A stretch of 46,284 nt of DNA from CAZVAP01 sp964625125. GTDB taxonomy: Bacteria > Patescibacteriota > Gracilibacteria > Absconditabacterales > Absconditicoccaceae. Shown one piece after another: positions 31,084-40,869 of this stretch. The stretch spans positions 1 to 46,284 of the forward strand of contig CAZVAP010000001.1 in the NCBI GenBank assembly GCA_964625125.1, in the 5' to 3' direction. A program made the position numbers and the translations under genes. Numbering within the stretch: the stretch's first letter is position 1; every line of letters begins with the position of its first letter. The notes beneath the pieces were generated by a model that worked only from the letters and a program-made list of their open reading frames with translations, was not told the DNA's origin and did no database searches.

Positions 31084-32556
31084 ATGCAAAATATTGATAT
31101 AAGTTTATGAGCTTGAATGCTCATAGCTTTGCTAGTCATGAGTATTATACTATGAGGATTACTATGAAAATTAATTTATGATTATATTTTAGAAAAAAAA
31201 CAAAAAGATATACAAACATTAAGAGAAAATGCCAACCAACAAGCAAATGAAATATTAAAACAAGCTAGAGAACAAGCTAATTCAATAATAGAAAAAGCTG
31301 AGAATCAAGCAAGTAGCATTATAAAAAATATTGAAAATAAAGAAAAAGAACTAATAGAAAAGGAAAATAAACTACTTCAAAAAGAAAATGAATTATGAAA
31401 ACTTATAGAGGAAGAAAAACATAAATTATTTGAAATATCTGGTTTATCTCCTGAACAAGCAAAAAAAGAAGTATTTAATAAAATTCAAAAAGAATATGAA
31501 AATGATTTAGTTTGACTAATTGAAAAAACAAAACTAACCTATCAAGAACAAGCAAAAAAAGAAGCTTCAAATATAATAGCAAAAACAATATATCGTGTAG
31601 CTACTGAATGAACAAATAAATTCCTAGTAGAAACTATCCAATTACCATCAGAAGATTTTAAATGAAGAATCATAGGAAGAGAATGAAGAAATATTCAATT
31701 TTTTGAAAAATTAACTGGAGTAAATATAACAATGGATGACACTCCAGAAATTGCAAAAATATCAGCATTTGACCCTGAAAAAAGATTTATAGCCAAAATT
31801 ACTTTAGAAAAACTAATTAAAGATTGAAGAATAAACCCAGTATATATTGAAAAATACTACAAAGAAACACTAGCAGAACTTCCAGAAATATTAAAAGAAA
31901 TATGAAAAGAAACTCTATTAGAACTATGAATCCCTATGTTACATCCAGATATACTAACTTATATAGGAAAATTTGAACTAAGGTATTCGTATTGACAAAA
32001 TTTATTAGAACACAGCAAAGAAGTAGCAAGAATAGCAGAATTACTAGCAAATGAGCTATGATATGATTGATTGTTAGCTAAAAAAGCAGGCTTACTACAT
32101 GATATTTGAAAAATTGATGTTACTTCCTGAGAATCTCATGCAAAAATTGGTGCAGATATATTAAGAAAATATAATTTTTCAGAAGAAGTAATAAACTCTG
32201 CTGAATCACACCACTTTGAAGTTCAACCTTCATCACCTATAAGTTGGATAGTAGCAGCTGCAGATGCTATATCTGCTTGAAGAGAATGAGCAAGACACAA
32301 CAATACTCAACAATATATAGAAAGAATTAAGTCATTAGAAAATTTAGTAACAAGTATAGAATGAGTAAAAAAAGCTTATATTATGCAAGCTTGAAGAGAA
32401 ATTTGGGCTTTTATAGATGAAGATTTAATATCAGACTTAGAAGTGAATAAAATAAATAAACAAATAAAACACAAAATTGAAGAAAATCTAGACTATCCAG
32501 GTATAATCAAGATAGTTTCAATAAGAGAAAACATTGTTACTAGCTATATTAGCTAG
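31084..32556 (+). CDS. rny: Ribonuclease Y
   Basis: 490 residues. The N-terminal membrane helix (about residues 8-30) is followed by a long coiled coil rich in Glu, Lys and Gln (residues 35-170), a KH domain ([25 protein letters not shown]) and an HD domain with [19 protein letters not shown] (His339, Asp340; Gly encoded by TGA) and ESHHFE. RNase Y is the membrane-bound endonuclease that starts mRNA decay. The stop TAG lies inside the terminator hairpin and the end overlaps lgt on the opposite strand by 8 bases. Confidence 0.96.
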
Positions 32557-32568
32557 TATTTTTTTTTC
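32538..32568 (+). terminator. Terminator of pyrH-rny, embedded in the coding end of rny
   Basis: TACTAGCT (32538-32545), a 5-base loop and AGCTAGTA (32551-32558) form an 8-bp stem followed by at least eight T. The stem includes the last codons and stop of rny and the last codons of lgt on the other strand. Confidence 0.8.
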
Positions 32569-33322
32569 TAAAAATTAATATCAATAAACCAATTATAAAT
32601 AAAAATATCATGAAATACTGACTTTTACTTAAACCACCCCATAAAATATAATTATCTGGATGCCACCTTATAAACTCTAAAATAAATCTAACTATAGCAT
32701 AATATACGATAAAAATTCAAGTAAGTAATCAAGTATTTTTTAAGATATTTTTTTTCCAAACTAAATATTGAAAAATTAAAAATATTAACCAACCTTCAAA
32801 AAATGACTCTAATAATTGATTAGCAATATGATATTCAGGCAATCAAAATTTATAACACAAAAAAGTTCCAATTAAAAATACTGGACAAATTTTTCAAAAA
32901 AGTTCTCAATTAATAAAATTTCAAATTCTTCCTAAACCAAGTCAGAAAGGCAAAAAACTAACTATCAAATCAGTTATAGATAAATAATTTATTTTATATT
33001 TTCTAGATAACAGCCATAAAGCTAAAGCAACTCATATAAATGCTCAAACAAATGCCATTCAACCTTCCCACACATAAAAAACTTTAATAGGATTATGTAA
33101 AAAATAATTGAAATTATAAAAAAAAACATAACCTAACCTACCCCCAAATAAAACTCACAATATAGTATAAAATAGCAAATCATCAACAAAATTCTCATCT
33201 ACTTTCAACCATTTATTGTATTTAATAACAAGTTTTACATAAAAATAACCAAGCAAAAAACTAACTGCATAAAAAATACCATACCAATGAACAGCTAAAG
33301 GTCAAATATGAAAAGCTATCAT
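32549..33322 (-). CDS. lgt: Prolipoprotein diacylglyceryl transferase Lgt
   Basis: 257 residues, about seven membrane helices. Lgt landmarks: HWYGIFYAVSFLLGY, a GGRLGYVFFY segment, WEGGMAFVGAF and the family signature GRIGNFINGELFG with several Gly as TGA, then RFILEFIRWHPD. Lgt moves diacylglycerol from phosphatidylglycerol onto the lipobox Cys, the first step of lipoprotein maturation. Substrates in this window include the DsbA-like lipoprotein and the efflux adaptor. Its ATG lies inside the end of the upstream Lgt-like gene (7-base overlap), so the two are coupled. Confidence 0.95.
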
Positions 33323-34083
33323 TTTTTATAAAAATTTAATAACCAATAAAAAAATATAAAACCTATTGAACCTGCTAAAATACAATAAAGTAACTTTACA
33401 TCTATTCCAAAAATAAAATGCTTTTGATAATATTGAAAATGAAAAATCCACCAAAAACCTAAAAATAATAATGGATATAAAAATATGGTAATACCTGGTT
33501 TTTTAAAAACAGCATGCAATATTTTACCCAATAAATACAAAACAAGTCCCAATAAAGAAACAAAAATTCAAACAGGCCAAAATTTTAAATTAGGATAAGG
33601 AATGTTTGTAAAATTAGTTAAAGCAGATACTCAAAATACAGAATGTGTAATTTTTCAAAAAAATACATCACCTAACAATAAAAATGGTCATAAAACCACC
33701 AAAGATAAAGCCAACGAATAAAAAAATACATCAAACCACTTTTTTCTTTCTTGAGAATATTTTATTTTAGATAAAAAAATAATCAGTGCTAATAAAAACC
33801 CAAAACTAACTCAAATAAAAGAAAATCTATAATTATCTGGAGATAACAAGAAAAACAAATCAGCAGGAAGAAATAAATGATAAGTTAAAACATTGTAAAA
33901 ATATCTACCTAACAAATAAGGCAAAATTATAAATAAAGATAAATAAGAAAAAAATAAAGAAAACCTTAAATTAACTTTTTTAGAATATCTATAAACTCAA
34001 TAAATAAATACCAATGTAGCTAAAATAATTCCTACTCACTGAAAATATAATTTTAAGCCTCATACCTCAATAAATGGAAACAT
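33316..34083 (-). CDS. Lgt-like membrane protein lacking the catalytic signature
   Basis: 255 residues with about seven membrane helices and an outline that follows Lgt: an N-terminal FPFIEVGGLKLYFQGVGIIL segment, LLGRYFYN (compare GGRLGYVFFY), SFIGVSFGFLLAL (compare GGMAFVGAFIGVALAL) and FLLLGDVFFGKIT where Lgt has GRIGNFINGE. The Arg and Asn of the Lgt signature are absent, so transfer activity is doubtful. It could be an inactive partner of Lgt or an enzyme with another acceptor. It ends with TGA (Gly) followed directly by TAG, overlapping lgt by 7 bases. Confidence 0.7.
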
Positions 34084-34106
34084 ACCTTATACTAAATAAA
34101 ATAAAA

Positions 34107-34838
34107 CTATTTACAAAAATCAGAAATTGTCTTTTGAATAGAAAATACATACAAATTATACTGGGTGTAGTTATTTATAAATGATTGTAATGAGAGATTA
34201 TTTGTATCCATTAAAAAGTTTTTAAAAGTTTGAATCTTATAAAGCAATTTTGAAAGATTTTTTTGCTTATTTTTATTATTAGTATTTTCTAAACATTGTT
34301 TTACTTTTATTTCATAAGAAACTAGTTTTTCTATCATTTCTTTCCTTTTTGCAATATAATTATCATTAACCTTCTCACTAAACACTCATCATATTTTCCA
34401 AGCTAAATTTTGAAAGGTATTAATCCATAAAGAAATTGAAGAATTCAAAAATTTTTTCTCTACTGGATTTTTTTGAACATAAGAATAAGTGAATCAAATA
34501 AGCAATACACCTACAACAAATTGAATTAATATCCATTTAAGACTTTTTGTATTTTCAACAAAAGTAATTTCTCATTTATTATTTTCTTTTTTTATCTCTT
34601 TATTCATTTTTAATAAACTATTATCTAAAGCTGAATTGTTATCCAAGAAGGAAATTAATTCTTTTTGAATGTTTTTCTTAATATATGGTTGATTAGGCTC
34701 TGATTCTACTGAAAAATTAACACTAGAATCATTAATAACTTCTATATCTTTCTTACAAAAGATAACCTTATTATCATTTTTTTCAATGTGTTTTTTTTCT
34801 TTCAAAAGTTGATTGATAAAATTTTCTATGTAATTCAT
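34107..34838 (-). CDS. Single-pass membrane protein of unknown function
   Basis: 243 residues: a charged cytoplasmic region of about 95 residues (MNYIENFINQLLKEKKH), a membrane helix (LIQFVVGVLLIGFTYSYV) and an outer helical domain (EKLVSYEIKVKQCLENTNNK) with two Cys. No family recognised. Translation starts 13 bases inside rnpA (ATG at 34838), a coupling created or extended by reading TGA as Gly. YidC or YidD, common rnpA neighbours elsewhere, do not fit it. Confidence 0.72.
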
Positions 34839-35218
34839 TTTTTCAACTTAAAATTAAATAATTTATCAATATCTTTTTGTAAAAGTTCATAAATTTTCTG
34901 TTTTGAACCAAACTTATCATATGTTAAATCCTTTTTTAAGCTTACATAAATTTTTTTATAAACTCAATCAATTTGTTTATTAATTAAATTTTTCTTATAA
35001 ATTATATCATAAAAAGCTCTTCTTACAATATTTCTATAAACTGCCTTTTTATGGAATTTACTACTTACTCAAATTCAAAATTTATTAAACTTTTTATCTG
35101 GATATTGATCAATAAAATTTATATTTAAGATTTTGCCTCTCAAAAAAAATTTATTTTTAGTAAAAATAATATACTTAATTTCTCTATTATTGAGTCTATA
35201 CTGTTTCTTTATATTCAT
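34826..35218 (-). CDS. rnpA: Ribonuclease P protein component RnpA
   Basis: 130 residues. The N-terminus (KKQYRLNNREIKYIIFTKNKF) matches the family start, FGIGVSSKFHKKAVYRNIVRR is the RNR signature region that binds RNase P RNA, and VYKKIYVSLKKDLT is the following strand and helix. Very basic, as expected. RnpA helps the RNase P RNA process tRNA 5' ends. Unusually it sits in a pilus/mutL operon rather than next to rpmH and yidC. In the standard code it would end three residues earlier, at the TGA that overlaps the next ATG. Confidence 0.85.
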
Positions 35219-35687
35219 TACTTAATGTTTCAAGTAAAACTTTTTTATAGTCATCATTATAATGATTAAGTAAATTTTCCTCTTTTTGTTTTAAATCTGT
35301 TTTAGTATAATAATGAATTAATACTATTTTATTTTCATTTTCATTGATAGCTAAAATCAATCTATGACCTGAATTTTTAACATTCTTATTTTGTCATAAC
35401 ACTATTGGAGGATATGCTTTATATAAAAACCATTTATTAGGCAACTCACTTATTTTATAAACTCAATGTTTTTTTAAAAAATATTCAAAAGAAAAATATT
35501 TAGTAAAAGTAGTTAATAACTCATCTATATTTACTCATTTAACATTTTTATATACCTGTTTCAAAAGATTTTTAAATTTATCTGAAACAACCACAGTATA
35601 CTTTGCTTCATAAATCTGTTTTTCTACAATCCGATATTCTTTTCCTTTTAATGTTAAGAAGTCTCATTTTAGATTTTTACAACTCAT
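35196..35687 (-). CDS. Unknown 163-residue protein, possibly RelE/HigB-like
   Basis: The middle of the protein (SGHRLILAINENENKIVLIHYYTKTD) has the strand pattern R-x-I-...-I-V-L-I-x-x-Y-x-K of RelE/HigB-type mRNA-cleaving folds, but the protein is longer than usual toxins and no antitoxin gene is adjacent. The rest is helical and basic. It lies between mutL and rnpA in one operon and overlaps rnpA by 23 bases, which argues for constitutive co-expression rather than a toxin-antitoxin module. Family assignment is weak. Confidence 0.62.
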
Positions 35688-35708
35688 AACACATTAATTA
35701 ATTTTAAA

Positions 35709-37415
35709 CTACTTTCTATCAAACAATTTATCAATATCCTCTTTTTTTAGTTTAATTACTGATGGTCTTCCATGCTGACATACAAAAAATCAATTTATAT
35801 ATTTTTCACCATCTTGTATAAGTTGCTTCATTTCTTCAAAAGATAACTTATGATTAGCTTTTATAGCAGCTTTACAAGATTTTGTAGCTAAAACTTGTTC
35901 TAGTACTTTATTAATTGAAATATCCTCAATTTCTGAATTTAGCAAAGAATTTACTAATCCAGCAATATCAATTTTATATTTTTCTAACACTTTTGGAACT
36001 GAATACAATATAACTTTATTTTCACCAAATTTACTTATATCAAATCATATTTGATTTAATTTATTTAATTTTTCAGAAACATCTCATTTAATTTCAAATG
36101 TCATAGGAACAGACAATAAAACAATATCTTCTGAATTATACTCTAACCTCATTTTTTCAAATATAATTCTTTCTGCTACCGCATGCTGATCTATAATATA
36201 AAAATCCTCCCCTTTAGTAAACAAAATATAAGAGTCAAATATTTGTCATATTACATTTATATCTAATCAATTAGATACTTGTTTATTGGTATTATCCAAT
36301 ATATTTGTAGAAAAATTTAAATCAAGTGCTTTATCAAAAGTATTATTAGCTGTTTTATTTTGAGATTTTAAAAAGTTTTTTGAAGTAACCTTATCTAAAG
36401 GTACATAACTTGCCTTTTCTTCAATTCATTTATCAGATTCCAACTTACTTTTTAGTACATTAAAAACTATATTATAAATATTTCAAGGATCAGAAAACTT
36501 TACTTCTTCTTTTCTTGGATGTACATTAACATCAACCAATTCAGGTTTTATATCCAAAAACAAAATAACAAAAGGATACATACCAGGCTCTATCCATCTA
36601 GAATAAGCTTGCATAATAGCTTTCTGGATAATTTTATCTTTTATAACTCTTCAGTTCACAAAGATTTTTATCATTGAAGAATTAAATTTTAGAATGCTTT
36701 TTCCCATAAAACCATATAAACTTATTTGATCATTTTTAAATTCAAAATTCAAATAATTTTCAGCCCAATTTTTAGGGAATATTTGCTGAAGTCTACTAAA
36801 CAAGCTATCAGTTTTTTCATATGAAAAAATTTCTTTTCAATTATGAATCAATTTAAAAGTTTTATCAAAATACTTAATAGAATAATTTGTAAGTAAATCT
36901 TGAATATATTTAAACTCTGTCTGTTCAGATTTTAAAAACTTTCTCCTTACAGGTAAATTATAAAATAAATTTTCAACATAAACTTGAGTTCAATGAGAAA
37001 TATTTACATTAACTGGAGAAATATCTATTTTATTATCTAATTTTTCTAATTTCCAACCTATATCAGATTCAGAAACTTTAGAAATTATTTTAAAATGAGA
37101 AACAGATGAAATACTAGATAAAGCCTCTCATCTAAATCAGAAAGTATATAAATTATATAAATCATCAATTTTAGAAATTTTACTAGTAGCAAATTCTTGA
37201 ATAGTTAAGGGCAAATCTTCTTTAGAAATACCTTGTCCATTATCTTTTACTACAATTAAACTTCTTCATCATTTGGAAACATCAACTACTATTTCATTTG
37301 CTTGAGCATCTAAAGAATTTTCTACCAATTCCTTAACTACTGAATAAGGCCTTTCAACTACTTCCCCTGCAGCTAATACATTTATTAAATTTTTAGGTAA
37401 CTTTTTAATAAGCAT
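35709..37415 (-). CDS. mutL: DNA mismatch repair protein MutL
   Basis: 568 residues. The GHKL ATPase domain shows [14 protein letters not shown] [24 protein letters not shown] (split over the first 45 residues), DNGQGI, ATSKI and GFRGEAL-like [18 protein letters not shown] ends the N-terminal part. The C-terminal half carries the endonuclease motif [12 protein letters not shown] and QHGRPSV, so this is a nicking MutL as in bacteria without MutH. MutS is not in the window. It starts one base after the pseudopilin stop. Confidence 0.94.
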
Positions 37416-37416
37416 T

Positions 37417-37941
37417 TTAATTACATTTATCTAAATATAACCTTCCCACATTTAAATTAAGCTTAAAACATCTTTTCATATCTCAATTTACATCAGAAAA
37501 TTCTAATTTTACCTCTCCTGTAGAAAAAATCCCATCACTTACAAGTAAATTAGCTCAAATTTTATAAGAATTAAAATATATAATTCAACTTCAATAATAA
37601 GATCAATTATAATTTATACCTCAAGATAAAACTAAATAAGATAAATTTTTAATTTTAAGAGGTAAAAAAGTATTACCTCAAGTAGCTCACATTATAATTA
37701 AATATTTCTTGCCAGAGAATAATTTAACTCATAATTTTGATAATAAATCATTTTTATACAAAGGCTGAGATAAAGATTGATTTTGTGTTTCTAAAAAAAC
37801 ATTTTCTATTATTTGAGTATCATTTTGAATATTTAACTTATGTACATAAGACCAACTTAAAAATCATATAGATAAAAATAAAATACCTATAACTAAAATT
37901 ACAATCATTAACTCTATTAAAGTAAAAGCCTTTTTTATCAT
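37417..37941 (-). CDS. Type IV pseudopilin / minor pilin
   Basis: 174 residues with the class III signal [21 protein letters not shown]: Ala at -1, Phe at +1, Glu at +5. The head domain is short and rich in Gly, Ser and Tyr, with one Cys pair near the end (CFKLN...DKC). As it lies inside the pilus assembly operon, it is more likely a minor pilin than the main subunit encoded at 5286. Its ATG is embedded in the end of the pilC-like gene (ATGATAA). Confidence 0.87.
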
Positions 37942-38993
37942 CTTACTTGAAGAGAATTTAAAACAGAGATAATTACTGAGAAAATACTTATTGCAACAAA
38001 ACCTATAATAGCACCTACAAACACAATTAAAATTGGCTCAATAATTTTTGACAAATTATCAACTATCTTATTAAACTCTTCTTCATAAAGTCAAATTGCA
38101 TTTTTAGCAGCCTGCTGTAAATTAGCAGTTTCTTCTCAAACTTTTAATAACACAACAACATCAGAAGGTAAAATATTAGTATATTTTCTCATTACAGGGA
38201 TAAAACTTTCTCCTTTATTTAAATTTTGCAAAATTTCATCACACATTTGCTTATAATAAGGATTTGGCATAACTGATTGTAAATACAAAAATACCTTTGT
38301 AATAGGCAAACCTGAATAAATCAACAAAGAAAAATATCTTAAAAAATAAACAACATAATAAAGTTTAAAAATATTTCAGATAATTGGAATTTTTAGCAAT
38401 AATTTAGATAAAAACATTTGTCATTCTTCTGTAGACAAAAACAATCAAATAATAATAAAAAACACTATCAAAAGTAAGAAAAAGGGTTGTCCATAATTAT
38501 TAATAAAATTATTAATAGAAAATAAAATCTTTGTACTTTCAGGTAAACTAGCCCCAGGAAAAGATGAAACTATGTTTAAAAAACCAGGTAATATAAGTTT
38601 AAAAATTATAACCAAGGATAAAATAATAATAAAAACCAAAATAGCAGGATAAATCATAGCAGTTATATATTTCATCTTTATCATATACAAATTTTCATAT
38701 TCATCAGCTAATTGTTTAAGAACTTTTGGCAATTCTCAAATTGCTTCTCAGGAAGCTATAATTTTAGCATCTCATTCTGTAAAATAATCACTTAAAGCTA
38801 CAACTGCTCTTGAAAAAGTTTCTCATCTTTTAATTAAAACAAATAATTCATCACAAATCTTTTTTACTACCTCTTTTTCAGTATTAGTTTTAATAGTTTC
38901 TAAAGCTACAGGAATAGAAACTCATCAATTTAACAAATAAGATAACTCCTTTAAAAAGAATATTTTATCTTTAAGTGAAAATTTTCCTAACAT
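37935..38993 (-). CDS. pilC: PilC/PulF-family pilus inner membrane platform protein
   Basis: 352 residues with the duplicated PilC/GspF layout: MLGKFSLKDKIFFLKELSYLLN, a cytoplasmic helical domain (ALETIKTNTEKEVVKKICDE), membrane helices around AMIYPAILVFIIILSLVIIF, the second repeat (LRYFSLLIYSGLPITKVFLY, MPNPYYKQM) and two C-terminal helices. GspF-family proteins couple the assembly ATPase to pilin extraction. PilB and PilT are not in this window. In code 25 it ends with Gly (TGA) then TAA and overlaps the pseudopilin start by 7 bases. Confidence 0.9.
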
Positions 38994-39015
38994 AGTAATT
39001 AATAAACTTATAAAT

Positions 39016-39777
39016 TTATTTTATAAAATATACTTTTGCTTGAACCAATAGATCTTGAAAAGAATTGTTTACAACATCAAATTTAGAGATATTTTGAATA
39101 GAATAATAAATATTATTTCTAGCATACAATTTGTTTTGAAGATTAGAGAAAAGATTTAAAAACATTGAGTAATTTACTTTTGTTTTAAAACTAATATTTA
39201 CAGAATACAATCTAAGTTGTTTATTTTCCAATTTAGGTAACCCAAAAGACAATAAATCAACATATTGTTCTAAATCATCTGAAAAAATATTTTTATCCAA
39301 AGAATACAAAATCTGTGTTTGAGGGAAAAACTCTTTTGAATTTTTCTGTTTCAAAACACCCATTCATAAAGCAATTTTTATAATATCTTGGTCTGAGAAA
39401 TTTTTAATATATGGCTTATTATATCATTTATTGTATAAACAATCTTTTAGTGAGTTAGCTACTTTTGTACCACTTAATGCATAGTCTTTCAAAGCATAAT
39501 AAAAATAACACTCATTATATGCTTTTATAAAAGCTTGTTTATTTTTTATAATATCCTGAATCTTTTGAGAAAAAAACTTTATATTTGCTTTTGTTTCATT
39601 CAATTTTGCTATTTTTATTTCCTTTTGTTCAAAAGTTTTAGATAAACTATCATAATGTTGCTTAACTTCTACAAACCATCCATATATAAAGTACAAAACT
39701 ACGAAAGCTATCAATGCTCACAATTGAACATACTTAATCTTCTTTTTCCATGAGATTTGTTTGATATTTTCTTGCAT
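39016..39777 (-). CDS. PilO-like bitopic pilus assembly protein
   Basis: 253 residues: a short basic cytoplasmic start (MQENIKQISWKKKIKYVQL), one membrane helix (about residues 20-33), a coiled coil (SKTFEQKEIKIAKLNETKAN) and a C-terminal domain of mixed strands and helices (LRLYSVNISFKTKVNYSMFL), the order seen in PilO. It follows the PilN-like gene and precedes pilC, the usual order. Sequence identity to known PilO is not evident, so the name rests on topology and position. Confidence 0.68.
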
Positions 39778-39800
39778 TTTAATTTTTAACAAAAATAAAT

Positions 39801-40313
39801 TTATTTTGTATCAATATTAACTTTTACATTTATACCACTTGGTACTTTTCTAAAGTTATTTATTTTTATTAATTTAACAAAATCCCTTTTAGATAATAAA
39901 TCCACTAATCCACCTGACATATAAATAGTATTATAAGTTGGTAAAGTAGTATCTATATTAATTTGATTAGGATTTACCTCAAAGATAAATCTAGTTATAT
40001 TGTATCAAGCTAAATCCTTAAGAAGTAAATTCTTTACTTGATTTAAATATTTATACAAAGCAACATAATTAATATGCTTATCCTTACTATAAATATTTTC
40101 ACCAAATAAGTAAATTGTATAGCTAGAATTATTTTTTAACTGAGAAATACTATCTTCAAGCTTATTAATTGATAATATATCTTTATTAATCTTTTTTTCT
40201 AAAAAGTATGAAGAAACCTTAAAGTAAACTATCCCCAATGTAAAACATATTATCAAAAAAATTAGAAAGTATAGTAATTTCTTATATAAATTGTACTGAC
40301 TTTGTAAAAGCAT
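39801..40313 (-). CDS. PilN-like bitopic pilus assembly protein
   Basis: 170 residues: a 14-residue cytoplasmic start (MLLQSQYNLYKKLL), a membrane helix (YFLIFLIICFTLGIVYF), a coiled-coil-like stretch (SINKLEDSISQLKNN) and an alpha/beta domain ending in VPSGINVKVNIDTK. First gene of the pilus operon; the next gene follows 23 bases later. Topology and place fit PilN, which with PilO forms the alignment complex. Identification by context. Confidence 0.66.
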
Positions 40314-40345
40314 CTTAAGTTTGTTTAATAAATTAAATCAATTAA

Positions 40346-40373
40346 ATAATAACAAATATTAAAATTATGTCAA
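40346..40373 (-). promoter_or_regulatory. Promoter of the pilus/mutL/rnpA/lgt operon
   Basis: Minus-strand TTGACA (40373-40368), a 16-base spacer and TATTAT (40351-40346), with a leader of about 26 bases. The only recognisable promoter before about ten consecutive genes. Confidence 0.7.
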
Positions 40374-40382
40374 ATTTCATAT

Positions 40383-40408
40383 AAAAAAACTAGCCCATAA
40401 AAGGCTAG
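40383..40408 (-). terminator. Terminator after hibernation-factor-like gene
   Basis: Minus-strand CTAGCC, a 7-base loop and GGCTAG (stem 40408-40390), then seven T (40389-40383). Confidence 0.85.
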
Positions 40409-40434
40409 CCTTAAAATCAAAACATATAAATTAA

Positions 40435-40767
40435 TTATTTTTTACTAAACTCTTCCTTAACATGGTCAAAGAAATGATTTACTAAGTCAGTAATATTTTT
40501 AAAATTTTCTCTTTTATAAATTACCACTGATGAACCTATTTTAAAGTTAAAATTTCAATCATACAAACCTTTTGAATTTTTCTTAATTGTAATATTTAAA
40601 TGAGCTTGAGGATTTTCTGGGTCAACTTTTTTTTGTAAATATTTATCTAATTTTTGTTTAAATCATTTTTCCAATAACTTAAACAAATCTTCTACTAAAG
40701 CTTCTGATAAGCCATCAAATTTATAATTAATATTAATTACAACATTTCCTACTTGTAATTGATTCAT
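40435..40767 (-). CDS. Ribosome hibernation promotion factor-like protein
   Basis: 110 residues with the beta-alpha-beta-beta-beta-alpha pattern of the HPF/RaiA fold: VVININYKFDGLSEALVEDL and a first helix ending FKQKLDKYLQ, strands PQAHLNITIKK, YDGNFNFKIG and SSVVIYKRE, and a last helix NITDLVNHFFDHVKEEFSKK. The family binds the 30S subunit in resting cells. It lacks several usual charged signature residues, so the assignment is tentative. Transcribed alone, with its own promoter and terminator. Confidence 0.55.
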
Positions 40768-40797
40768 TGTTAATAATTTACAATCTAAAGTTCAGCA

Positions 40798-40825
40798 AGT
40801 ATACAAAGATTTTAAAACTAATCAA
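40798..40825 (-). promoter_or_regulatory. Promoter of the hibernation-factor-like gene
   Basis: Minus-strand TTGATT (40825-40820), a 16-base spacer and TATACT (40803-40798). The leader is about 24 bases. Confidence 0.65.
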
Positions 40826-40831
40826 GAAAAA

Positions 40832-40858
40832 ATAAAAAAATCCAAGCAATTGCTTGGA
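40832..40858 (-). terminator. Terminator of the RND efflux operon
   Basis: Minus-strand TCCAAGC-AATT-GCTTGGA (40858-40841), a perfect 7-bp stem, then a T-run. Confidence 0.88.
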
Positions 40859-40869
40859 CAAGTAGGATA

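Noticed and set aside
34107..35218. rnpA-yidC arrangement near a replication origin
   Set aside because: The gene after rnpA has a single membrane helix and is not YidC; no rpmH, dnaA or DnaA-box cluster was seen.
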